This document shows positions 35,201 to 46,900 of a stretch of DNA of 64,000 bases, one piece after another. Numbering within the stretch: position 1 is the first letter of the stretch; every line of letters begins with the position of its first letter. The translations under genes were made by a program, and so were the position numbers. A model generated the notes under the pieces. The model was not told the origin of the DNA. It saw only the letters and a program-made list of their open reading frames with translations, and made no database searches. This stretch comes from Eutypella sp. D-1 (taxonomy: Eukaryota > Ascomycota > Sordariomycetes > Xylariales > Diatrypaceae), in assembly GCA_023313575.1 (NCBI GenBank), contig JAJTTP010000002.1:1922001-1986000 (forward strand), given 5' to 3'.

Positions 35201-35540
35201 TCGGGGACCCGTAACCGAGGCATCCTTGACGTCGTTCATCTTGTGCCGCATTAACATATGTCTCGATGGCCTTGAAGTGTACATTCCAGTACGGGTCGCG
35301 ATCGCGATCATTATCGCGCAGATAATTTAGGATCTTAGGCAGGGCGATAGCCGGGTCGGTCCCATCCGGCCCTACGGGTACCAGCGTTGCCGCCAAGGGG
35401 TTGATCGGCGTTGTTGGTTTAGCAGCTGCACTGCTCGGAACCACCGGGTTTGCACTCATCTTGACGGGATTTCCCAGTACTCCTGCTTTAACGGCACTGT
35501 TGCGCAAGCTATTGGTGGTGTTTTCGCAGCCGATTATCAC
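31003..35540 (-). CDS. large protein of unknown family, 1451 residues
   Basis: Exons on the minus strand, 35540-33700, 33627-31988 and 31877-31003, join with correct phases to 1451 codons plus stop. The introns (72 and 110 bp) have GTACGT and GTAAGT donors. The junctions read RCTFYEGDEE and LHNAIYPPGDVPW. A start at the internal Met at about 35461 (MSANPVV) is possible. I recognise no domain. It is hydrophilic, with no signal peptide or membrane helix. Tryptophan, proline and charged residues are abundant. A low-complexity Asn tract (about residues 1072-1087) runs into Gly/Asn/Ser repeats, preceded by a basic RRRRSRSGGRNKSK patch that could be a nuclear signal or RNA-binding stretch. The C-terminal 290 residues look folded (YFYGLTTSNNLALGVIDSR, IVWIYHDGQLSRLRP). 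It shares a divergent promoter with the retropepsin-like gene, which suggests a joint job. The long open frames in both outer parts argue that it is a real gene. Confidence 0.75.
32208..32253. repeat. GTT/AAC trinucleotide repeat coding for poly-Asn
   Basis: It is a nearly perfect run of GTT on the plus strand (AAC codons on the minus) broken by one GTC. It lies inside exon 2 of the large gene and is prone to length variation. Confidence 0.9.
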
Positions 35541-36100
35541 AGGTCATCCGGAACTCATCCACTAAACGAGATTGGTGCGAAGCGTTTTCACAATCACGCG
35601 TTTCGCCCGCATAGGCCGCTTAGGTGTGAGACTCCTCGAGATTTCGTGTTTGCGAGGTCGCGCGAGTTGAAAGAGAGAAGACAAGGTTGACAAAGACACA
35701 GGGGACTGCTCCGCAGCATACCCAGTGTTCTATGTTTTGAGGTTGTCAAGGCCATGTCTGCTTTCGCACGAAATCTAGAAATTGCTAGGGATAGTGGGCT
35801 GTCTACATTCCAAGCCATACCCGTAGCTTGCGCCATGCCACAAGTAGACTAAAACAAAGCGCCGCTAACGATATTGTAGAAGTGAGACAAGCCGAGGAGA
35901 GCATATATTATGAGTGTAGTTGCCGTTTGCGGCTTTCCACGAACGTCTACGTTGTCCTGATCTTTGTTAGGGCGAAACCCAGCGACACAACGTAGCCGAG
36001 AGCCACGATTCAGGAGTCCTGGGTTATTCGCTTCAAGGTTCCAAATTCCGCCGAATTACAGGTATGTTTAGAGCCCTACTCTGTAAACCCATGAAACATA
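35541..36100. promoter_or_regulatory. bidirectional promoter of the unknown pair
   Basis: The 560 bp between two divergent start codons must serve both genes. I see no obvious TATA box or known operator. Confidence 0.55.
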
Positions 36101-37962
36101 ATGCCTAAACGCAAGAAAACAAGCGCAGCTCTACGAGACTCTCCGCCCAATACAGCCAAGAATAACCGAAGTGGGAAGCTGAGCCAAAAACTTGAGTCGA
36201 CCCAAGAAGAACAAGAAGCGCGAAGGTGGCAATTAAAACAAGAAAATGACCTACTAGACCGTAGCGAAGCTCGGCTCGTAGAGGCGGAAAATCGTAGAAA
36301 GACGAGATCCGCCACCAGGAGAGAGAAAGAGAATGCACGCGAGCATGTAGCGAGCACCCCACCGCGCAGGCCGGCTGATCATGCAGGGGACGGCAAGACC
36401 GAGGGGCGGAAGCCCTGGGAGACGCTTGTCATCGGCGTCAATCTTGGTGACGGCCTGAGCCGCCTCGAGTATAAAGACCGCGAGATCCTGCAGCAGCGGT
36501 TCATCCTTGCTCACTACGAGAAGAACTCGCCGAGTGGTGCTGAGCACCACCAGAGACTCCTGGATGAGCTCATTCAAGAGCGGAGGGAGATGGAGCAAGA
36601 CGAGGATAATCATCTTCCCGCGTAAGTATAACCCATAATATCGTTTCCCTCTTCTTACTCCCTTTTCTTCTTTGTCGTTCGTTAAGACACATGGCGAACT
36701 CCGAGTTAATTCGGAGCAGCGCTCAATTAGAAGCAAATACACGTGTGCAGGAGCGGATGGAAACCCTACATTGGGCCCTTGACACCTGCAAGTTCGAGGG
36801 CGAGGAGGTTAACATTCGTGCCGCACTCGAGGGCTACGCGTCCGGGGAAATCGAGTATTCGGAGAACTTCACGCTGATCTACGGCGGGCACATCGTGGAC
36901 GTCTGCCCGACGTACCAGTCGTTCTGCGTCGATCGAGCGGAGAGAATCCGCAGGTACGCGGACCAGCATGGTGATGGCTGGCTCTGGATTGAGACCCCGC
37001 TCGCTGGCGCCAGCGACACGATGTTGGCAATGAAGGGGATGCCCGTAGATCAGGAACGCTCGTCCAATTGGGGGATCAATCATTACGCCATTCACCTGAA
37101 TTTTGAGGTCGATAGATCTAAGGTCATGAACCAGGACGAGAAGGAAAAAGGTGGAACGGGTCTACGACGCCGCGAAGGAGAGACTGAGGGGAAATCCGAG
37201 GCTCACTTTAAGACTCTGCTCGATTCGGGGGCAACGGTACCTACAATACACATTCTGGACCTCCGACACCTTGACATTGACTTGAACTGGTATGCCTCTC
37301 AAGGAGTCAGCATGACATCCACAGCGAATGGCTACATTAGACAGAGGTTCTTCGAGATGTACGTATCTTTATGCACGGATGAGAGCGAGTCTCTGGTCGA
37401 CTCAGATGGCCCGGCGACATGGCCGACGGAGCGACCAGCGCTAGGTGCGTTCCTTCCCGTGATTGTCTCCAAAAATCACGCTATGCAAGGGCGGCTGAGC
37501 TTTTTGAACCGCCTGAGCGGCATGTTGCCGTTTGACGCAGCCTATATTTCGTCAGCCCCTGCGTGCAAGAGGCTTTGGTTCGGGGAGGACCGAAGGGATG
37601 TCCTTGGCGCCAGTAGATTCCCGGGACATCTACGGTACGACACCGAAAAGAAATTCGAGATTTTATACCCGAAAGAACTCGACTTGGTTCGGCAGGGACT
37701 GAAGACTCCGGATGCGATCATGTTCGTACATAGGTTGGGGGACTCAGGGGGCGCCTTCATCGACTCTGAACCCCCCGGGCAGCGAGGCAAAAGCCAGTGG
37801 ACAATCCGGGAGCCGGCCCCAAGCGGGGGTATGATAGATCGTGATAGCGCAGCCGTCGGGCCCCGTGTAGAGGAAGCTCAAGTTGAGAAGATGCCTGCTT
37901 GGCGCAAGCAACAATTGACCGCCAGCAAGATCAGGAAGATCAACAGATCCGATTCTCTCTAG
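36101..37962 (+). CDS. retropepsin-like aspartic protease domain protein
   Basis: Two exons, 36101-36621 and 36687-37962, are joined over a 65 bp intron (GTAAGT donor, TTAAG acceptor), giving 598 residues; the frame continues through HLPAHMANSE. Residues 1-100 are a charged coiled-coil-like region rich in Lys, Arg, Glu and Gln with basic clusters. Around residue 353 the sequence TLLDSGATVPTIH has the Asp-Ser-Gly-Ala catalytic motif of retroviral-type aspartic proteases, and about 125 residues later FGEDRRDVLGASRFPG could supply the hydrophobic-Gly strand that completes the fold. The surrounding blocks (GINHYAIHLNFEV before, LPFDAAYISSAP after) fit a single folded domain. Retropepsins work as dimers of one such unit. 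The gene has no reverse transcriptase, integrase or LTRs around it, so it looks like a stand-alone cellular member. Its substrate is unknown; the neighbouring 1451-residue protein is a candidate partner (inference). Confidence 0.75.
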
Positions 37963-40900
37963 AATTAATATAATTTAAAAAGGCTTACCGAACTAGAGTA
38001 TAACGGGAAATTTTGCCAGTGAATTATCTAATGTCTGATAACGCTTAAGGGAGTAAAGACAAGTATGGAAGTAACATGTTCACATTGAAAAGGGTTGGTT
38101 CCACTAAGTAGTTATATCTGTACTATCGTAGGAACCTTACCTGTCTTCACCTGAAGGTCTCGCTTGCTCGTCCTTCCCACTTACGTCCTTATATAATCCT
38201 ATGATTACATATAGTTTGATTGCCATATCTCGTGATCGGGTTCGATTAGGTGGCCCTTCATCGAAGGCTGGCCCTTTTGGTAAATGATAACACAAGCTAG
38301 GCAAGTGTTCATGGAAAGCAGTGTCATATCCGTTACTCATTTTCTACATTTCATTACAATAGCAGAATAGTTAATAGCAGAGCAACGGTTGTATTAAGAT
38401 ATCTAAAGGGCCTTAGTGTCCCATAGATTAAGCTGATAATCAGGAGAAGGCGAAGAAAGCCGCTTCAATTGGAATATGAAGCCTTGAAAGTCTCCTATCT
38501 ATAGAAGTACAAGTCGAAAAGGAAGAACCTTCCAGTAAAACCTATTTACCTATAAGCGCCCATTTTGCAGAGAAAAGACAGGTGGATAGTGATGATGGCT
38601 GAATATGCAAAATCGAGCAAATGAATTGAACGAGGCCACTGGGAATCATATACTGACACAATGATCAAAGAATCACGCTTACTCGGGCAGCAATCAGGCT
38701 TGACGCCAGGCCATAGACCAAGTGAATGCTGTGTCACTAAACAGGAAAAATGAAGGGGGTTGAGCATGTGGCTGCTAGAGCAATGAACAAACATTCGCTG
38801 CCAGGCCTGCCCAGTAAGCATTATACTGACTTACTTTACAGCAAAGCTACTTAAGTAACTTAGTACAACACCCAGTTAGGTGACGGAATTAGCTCCGTGT
38901 GGCTTGCATGCCGTCTTGGTGGTCAGCATGTGAATACTTGATACCGACATACTTGGTAAAAGAGAAAAGCTGGGACGGAGCTGTGTAATTGGCGGGGCAG
39001 CCGAACGCCTGGATGCAACTGTACTGCTATTTCAGTGCGCTAAATTGGTGTCGCCGGTCGGTTGGTTGCGCATTAGGCTAGGCGGGGTGTGGGGGAGTTT
39101 GGTGCTTTACTACTAGTGGCAGAGTGGGTGGAGTGTGTGGCGCTCCGCGTAGAGTGGCTCACTACTTCCAAGGTTAGTATTCGCCTATGCACATCCCCAT
39201 AATCCCATCCAAATCCCATGATCCCACTTGACTTTTCCATGTTCTTTTGTTCACCTTTGCCATTAACTACCTAGACTAGCTTACGCATAACTACCTATGT
39301 ACTACTGACAAATTAAATAATTATATTTCCATGCTTCTGGATTGTAGACGCTGTTATATTAGTTTGCAATGTAAACCAGCATGTCATATACACCCAAGTT
39401 CGGCTCTTCACTTATGTAGCCTGCCAATAAGCGACGCGACAGCTTTGCTCATCTCGAAATCGTATCGCAGCCAATACCACGACAGACGACAGCCGCGGCA
39501 TTGGCTATCCCCTAGCCCAGCCTCGACTTCGGGGTTACGCTATACCATACGGCTCACGCACGAGCTGGATGCCGATTCTTGGTCTTGTTCATCGCTAATA
39601 ACACCTTGGCTGGCCTAGTAGTCACTTAGCATCTAACACCCAATAGGCTAAGTAAGTAGTTGATGACGCCAACCAGGACCGCCCTGCCACTCTGTTCGAA
39701 GATTTCCGGACAAATACATACATACCTAGGTAGTAAGTTGCACCCTGGGCTGCGTGGAACCAAGGCGTTCGTTATATCTCGGGCACTATTCCCAAGCTCC
39801 AGGGCGGCATCCCCTCTATCTGGTACGGTGGATCACTGCTACCAGTCAGCATCGTGCCTCCGGACAGCCGGGGTGAAGGTGTGATTGTGCTGAGATGTGT
39901 TGATACGTGGGCGCGCTCTAGTCTACTTAGGTAGTTTAGCTACAACGCGGTCGATTCCCACCTACAGCCGACATGGGAGGGTTTTTTTTACACTTACTTA
40001 TATAAATAACTACCGAAATTCTCTAGTGGGCGTATAGCTTACGACAACGCCTGGAAATCTCCATTAAATCGTGATCTCACAGGCGGGATCCCCCTCCCTC
40101 GAACCGCCTCGCCGGCAGGCCGGTCTACCTAGCGTTTCTTTCTCAGCTTGGTGCTAACGGGCTATGGGGCCGCGATACCTACCAAATCCGGGGTTCCTGA
40201 CGGCCAGTGGGGCACGATAGTATGGCTAGCCCGCAGCCAATGAGGGTTGGCAGACCGGGGGACCAGACGTTGAGAAATGCGCGTAATTGTAGCTAATTGT
40301 AGCGCTTAGTCGTGTGTTTGGGACTTGGTTGGATGTCACTCGTTGTTAGTAGCAGGAATCGGGGGCGACCATTTAATCCCGCCACGAGCCGTCGTATCAA
40401 TGGTGTTACGTTAGAGAGTCGTGATCTTGTGCAGATAGTTAGTAGCTAGATATCTATCGTGTCTCGCAGCCCTAAACAAGTACGTTGGTGGAGATCTTTA
40501 CCCAAGACACGGTGTATATACATGTACGACATCCAGGCCTGGGTTGCCATTGGACTGGACACGCATCTTGGGTTGGGGTTGCTGTTTCGTCAGAAGCAGC
40601 TCTACTGAATCAGGCAAGTCAGTTTCTATCTGGGGTAGGGGTGGTATGTTTCGTTCTGTCGATCTACCTGCGCATCTAGGCTATCGTATGCTTCGACACG
40701 AACTCCTTAACGCCTCCCTAGACTCGACTCGCGTTTTCTGGTACCATAGGTGGATGGATGACGCGCATGGTAGATACACAAATGTGATTTTCGGCCCTAC
40801 TTAGCTACGTGATCTGAATACACATCCAGCTATATCCAATGGGGCATGGCGATTGGCAAAACACATCCTCGGCGGAAAAGGGAAAAAAAGAACGTGAAAG

Positions 40901-43900
40901 ACCCCGCGTCAAAACAAGCGATTTTCTCGAATGGTCGGATGCGGCCGGGTCTCCCAGCCTAATGGTAGCTGCCACATCAAACCCACGTCAAACCCACCGC
41001 CCTTCCGCCGTTTCGGGGGCAATGAACGAAAGGAAGTCGATCCTCGATGTGATAGGTTGGCTATAGAGCAGGCAAGAGGAGTATGAATGAGAGTAAAGCA
41101 AGCGTGGCACGGAAGCTCTTCAGCCAGCCTCTCGTAGTCGACATGCATAGCGCAACATATTGAATCACAGATGGCAGTCGTAATAGGCATGTCTTGCTTT
41201 TAAACCCGCTCTTTGTGCTGTCTGTCTTTCGTCGACCGCCGGCCGACCGGGTTACACACAAACACGCCCACCCTCGTAAACGTCATCCCTACCGGACTAT
41301 GTAGAGAATGCGAGGCCCGGGTCACGCAGCGCCGTAGTACGCCAAATAGCGGTCTCGCAACTTACGCGGGTATAGAGGGCTATATGACTCAGTAAAGGGT
41401 GAGACAAAGCAGCTTGAAGGGTGTATAACGTATACGATTGATGTAAGAAGCGCGGCATCTAGAGCAGGTATCCACCCGGTTAGCTAGCTAGGTAGATACG
41501 TGGGCAGTTAGATAACAAGTCTAGACCACGCACAGGCATGCATGTGCTCTCGAAAAAGTAAACTTATAGTAGGCCTGAAAACCGCCGGCCTTCTCTTCCC
41601 CAGGTCGTGAGATCGGGCCGGCCGGTCGGCTAGCCGGACGGTCGCGAATGATAAACACCGGGCCATAGTTGGCGTGCTATTTGCTCAATTTCCTTACACG
41701 ACCAGGACGGAGACCGCGTCACGAAAAAGAACAAGGCGCGTCTCCTGCTTGCTTACTTCGCTGCTTTGAAACATGTGGGTGGCTCCCTTGTAAGGGATAG
41801 AGTGGGAAAACATTCCGTCTCGCGTCGGTCAGTCGTCGTCGTCGTCTTGGATCCTTACCTGTCTAGACACGTTCGATGCTGTACGGGGTAAATAATAACA
41901 GTTACGCTAACATAAGATGGTGTGGCTAGCGAGGCGCGCAGTCGGTCCCGCGGGGAATTGACGATGTCACGTCAAGAGAACGCCAAGAAGTCGCAGCCAT
42001 AGTAAGGAAAGTTTCGGTCATAACTCCGGCTGATTGGTGGTTGGTTGGATCTTGCGTTTTATTTGATACTTTGTAAGTCTTATCTAGCTGTATGTCCGTC
42101 TGCCTGTCTAATCGACCTGTTATTGCTCTATGCGGAAGCGGCCTCGTAGCCGCAGCGATTGCATCAACGAGAGTAGCTGGATGAATGGATGGATGAACAA
42201 ATGAATGGAGCCCGAGAACCCGTGTCCCAAGGCCTACCTAACCAACTAGGTGAGATATATGCGTGCACCGTCGCATCGAACATGTGACGAACGCGGCCGG
42301 CAGACATCTTCCCCTACTTATTTATCAACCCCCCTGCCCCTGACTTTTCCCCAATTTTCATCGTGATATAACTCTACCTATCTGCTTTGCCGGCCCTTGC
42401 GAGCGGGTGCACAGACGAGCACTCTCGGGAAAGCATGCTACGTAGGGCTACTACGCAGTCTGGCAGTTTCCCCACGTAGCTCTAGGGACGGCTAATGATT
42501 GCTGATGGCAATAGCAATGCTGGCCTGACATTTGCTCTGATGTTGTCATTGGATGGCACGGGAGGACAAGGGGTGGGAAATCACGTATATGATAATCTGT
42601 TTGTTACGGGCAGCAGAGCGCTCAGGCGGTCGGCACCCGCCTGTCCGTTAGGTGTTGCTCGCCGACGCGGGATACCACGTCGATGCTACCTAACCAGGAA
42701 GCGGCCCCCCTGCGATCCGTCTGCTTAGCTATTTAGCTAAACTGAACCGAGGTCTTTTGGTCTCTAATAAGCGCCGTCGATAGTTGGTCTAGTTAATCGA
42801 CCAATTCGCTTATTCGTAGCTGAGCTGAGCTGACAACTGAGGCTTGGCGAATAATATCCAATATCCCATCGACCATGAGTTGATTTTGAATGGGTTGGCC
42901 GTGCCCACGGGACGGCAAAATGGGTTGAGATGGCTGAGGGTGGTATCTTGTCACTCCAGTGTCCCTCCCGGCAGTAGGTAGGCGGCGTAAAGACCTGGCT
43001 CCGGTTTATTGACCGCAACATGTTCGGGCAGGAGAGACAAAATTTGTTGTCCCTACCGCCCTGCCCTGAGGGAGCTTTCCACCGCCCGCTACCTGCCCCA
43101 AAAATGTTCAGAATTTGGCCTTGTGTCTGACAGACCAGCAGTCAGCCGGCGACGCGTTTGCGGCGTACGAGAAAAGACGGGCTGCCCACTTTCTAACCAT
43201 CGCGGGTGAGACCTTCGAGAACATGGCACGGCACAATCAAGGGAGATATTTAGATGGATGTTATGGGTAGATATGGCTGGTTGGCATAAGAGGTGCCACG
43301 AACCAGGAGGCCCGGCGGTAATATGACGGGTGGGAGTCACTGTTGAGCGTAGCACGAAAAAAGTTTATCAAATTTGTGACGTGACTTGTTCTGCTAAGAG
43401 GTCTTGGATGAACCATGGTTCTAGAGTCCTGGATTGCTCGGGAGGCGTACCGCGAGACAGGCAGACGGATCCCCTAACACCCCCTAGCTTCAACACCGTT
43501 CGGGACGCGGATGCTGTCGTGGCCGTTGAATATAGAAACACCCTCCGGCGGCGGCGGTCTGGAGCCAAGCCAAGGCGTTTCCACCCGTCCCGCCTGTCTG
43601 CGAAGAAGCTGCCTCCCTTCGCTGGTGGGTTTCCCGAGACAGGAGGAAATCCACGTCTAGCTTTATTCGTACTGGGAATGAGACATTGTAGTTTTTGCGC
43701 ACAAGTAGTACCATATAGAAACTACCCGCTGAACTTCATGTGTCACGACCGGCGCGGCTGTTGGCGTGGGGTGTTGGCATAAAATGGGATATCACGAGAC
43801 GAGAGGGGGAAGTGAGGGGGAGAAAAATCTTCATCTATATGTCTACTACTACTCTCACAAACTCGTCGCTGGATCCACCATTCTGCATGATCCAGAGCGC

Positions 43901-46900
43901 GTTTTGAGGCAGCCGGCAGGGCCCATCGTGATGGTTCTTCACGACCGGCGCGGGCGCGTGGAAAATTTTCGTTAACTACCTTGGTTCGTGAAGTAGCAAG
44001 GTACATGTAATTAGTTGGGTTGGGTAAGCTTCTGCCCACGGCTTGGGGTGGATCTCAAAACTCTATCAGAACGGGACCCTGTTGAGTTACTACTATAACA
44101 GTCTGCTACTGCAGGAAAAAAAAATCAAAAAAATCTGTGGTTATGGGATGAGGTCGTCACCCTTAGACGTCAGTCTGGACCCTGGAAAGCCTGTCTTGGT
44201 AGCTTTAGGACCTGAGCCCCGTCGACTAGGAGACCGGAGAAGCAGGTCTCAAATAGTGTCCTGTCCTGTGAAATGAGTAGCGGCTCCGAGGCTAGTTTAC
44301 CCAATTCAGTTGATTGATGAGCTGAGACGAGGAGTCTGGTTTATCCTTTTTTTAGCGGACTTTTTCGCGAGCCGGAACCGACGGGGAAGGCAAGCAAGTA
44401 GGCAGAGACAGGAGTGGATATTCCCGCCTGAGCACATGGCGGGTGGATCGCCGAAAAGAGAGTCAGAGAAGAAAAGACAAAATGATTTCACACAGTGGCT
44501 GACAATGATTCTCATCATGTAGAGGCAAGGGGGGGAAGGGGCGTAGTTTATGCTCAAACCAAGACCTCTCGAATCACTGCCTATCACGTATTGCGAGTTT
44601 CAATAACGACGACCTGGTCTCGTGTGGGCGAGAGTGCGTTATCAAGGGGATCCGTAGACATGTCGCTCGTAATTATCCTGCCCAACATAGCCAGCGACGC
44701 ATTCGTACTTCGTACATCACTAATAAAACGCTACCGGTGAGAAACCAAGAAACCCACGGTATGAAAATTCAACCGCGACGTTGCCTAGTGTAGTGGGTGT
44801 AAGTGGGCTCTAGGCGGGTCAATGCCGAAAAAAAGACGATGCGGGCCGGCGGTCGGTGGTCGGACACGATGAAGTCGGTAAGGAACCGGCAAGCAACAGG
44901 CAGAGTGGAAGGGGTAGAAAGGGACAAAAAGAAAAAGGCTGGTGTGTCTACCTGGCTAGGTTGGTTATGTATGTGGTTCATTACTAGGAATAAGTCGATA
45001 ATTGAGGGATGGTGACGAGTGTTGTCCCGGCAGCCAAGGGAACTTCACCGCCGCTTTCTTACTAATGGGGAAATTAATTGACATCCGTTGAGCTCTCAAA
45101 TAACGGTATTATTCTACGATTTGACTACTTATGTAAATCAGGACGGACATGGCGTACGGAGAGGAACAAATCCGGCTCAGACAAGAGTCTGCCATGATCG
45201 TGAGATGAGATCTTCATCGACAAGAATTGATACCAGGCAATGGGACATTTTACCAAGTACAGTAAATTGCAATTAGCACGCGAGGGGGGAGCGAGTGATA
45301 GTAGAAACGACGCTAGAAGGGGATTAGCCCTGTACCGTCGCAGTGGAGGGCACATTTCAAGGTTGCGTACTTCGTACTTCTTAATCACCTACCAAATTCA
45401 CTGTGCAGCAGGCAGAATGATCACTCCATACTGGGTACCTAAACTTACATATCTACCTAGGTACTTAGGTTTTTATGTAGAAGTCGTCAATTGCTGGGTT
45501 GCCCGACAACTTGGCGAATCCATTGTATCCATACAAGGTATGTATGTTATGTGTCTTGTGTCTCTTCCAGTGTTTCCCATTGTACGGTGTATGTTGTATG
45601 TATCTAACACCCCTACATCGAACCCCACTTTACCCGCCAGACGCGCTACACGTCATTCCGCGACTTTAAATGCGCTTAGCTAATTTTTATTTCGGAGCAC
45701 TTTATCTTGAAGCTTTTTTCTCTTTTCTTTTTCGCGTTTGACTGGAGCCAAGTATAGTTGACGGTTAGCGACATATATCTAGCAGCTAGGCAGCTTCGTT
45801 CCGAGGACTTCCCAAACCTATAGATCGGGGATAGGGAGGATTGTGCATGCTAGGCAGGTATGTATGAGCTAACTCATGTAGGTTTGATGTTTAACATCCA
45901 TGTCATGGTATCGGACGAACTCTCAGACTCTCCATCCTAATAACGCGCGCCGCCCGCGTTAGATAACCTACCTAAGTACCCAGATACGCGACCCTCATTC
46001 TTTTCAGGTACGCATACACGATCTCGGTAAGGCTGAGTTGGGAATGCACTAACACCGATCCTAATCCTACCCGTGGACCCCTCCCCTCCTTACCTCCTTA
46101 CCCGGACTAATCAGGTGTTCAGTGGTTTGATAACCGTCTCTGCATACAAGTAGGTTTTGTCTCTGGTTTCGGCTTTGTCGGTCGTGATCCTGACCAAGGC
46201 TGCTGTTAAAGGATTCAAGGGCCTTCTAATTCGTTAGCGGATAGATAGCTAGTCTTCACCTGTAGAGTTCAATCGCCTGGTCATACTCATCGTATATACC
46301 CCATGTTGGCGAACGGCTGATACTTGCACGATGAGCGAATAAGCTACACGGAGCACATAAGTAAGCTCGTACGTACCTAACTACTATGCACATAAGGAGA
46401 ATATGCAACCCCTATAGTATATGTAGTATATCGTCGGCAGTATAACGGGTTTCAGATATCTGGTGGTACCCCACCCCTATTGGTCGCCGATCAAGGTGCC
46501 AACTGGGAGGGTCGCATTTGCTCCCTCCCCTGAATGCGGGGTGGTGGATGGTACATAGGTTGTGAGTGGTAACCTTGGAAGTGGTGGACGGCCCAAATTC
46601 TTACCTACAGGCACACTTTACCTCTTACATACCCACCCATCCCATCTAAACGAAGGCGGAACGTTTTAGAGGAAGAGGGGTTCGTTCCTCTGGCGCGCGT
46701 TCTCGAAATAGATAAGGATGAGAAGTCGCGCGACCCCGACGTGACGGGACGCGAAGATGGCATAAACTGACGCGGATTACATTTCCGGCTATTTGGGTTT
46801 CTATTGTACGCGAAGAATCTCCGTAGAAGGCACACTACTACACACCAACACCTAGATCCATCTTTAGTTATGTGTGCCCCCGGTATTAGCTAACCTAGGG

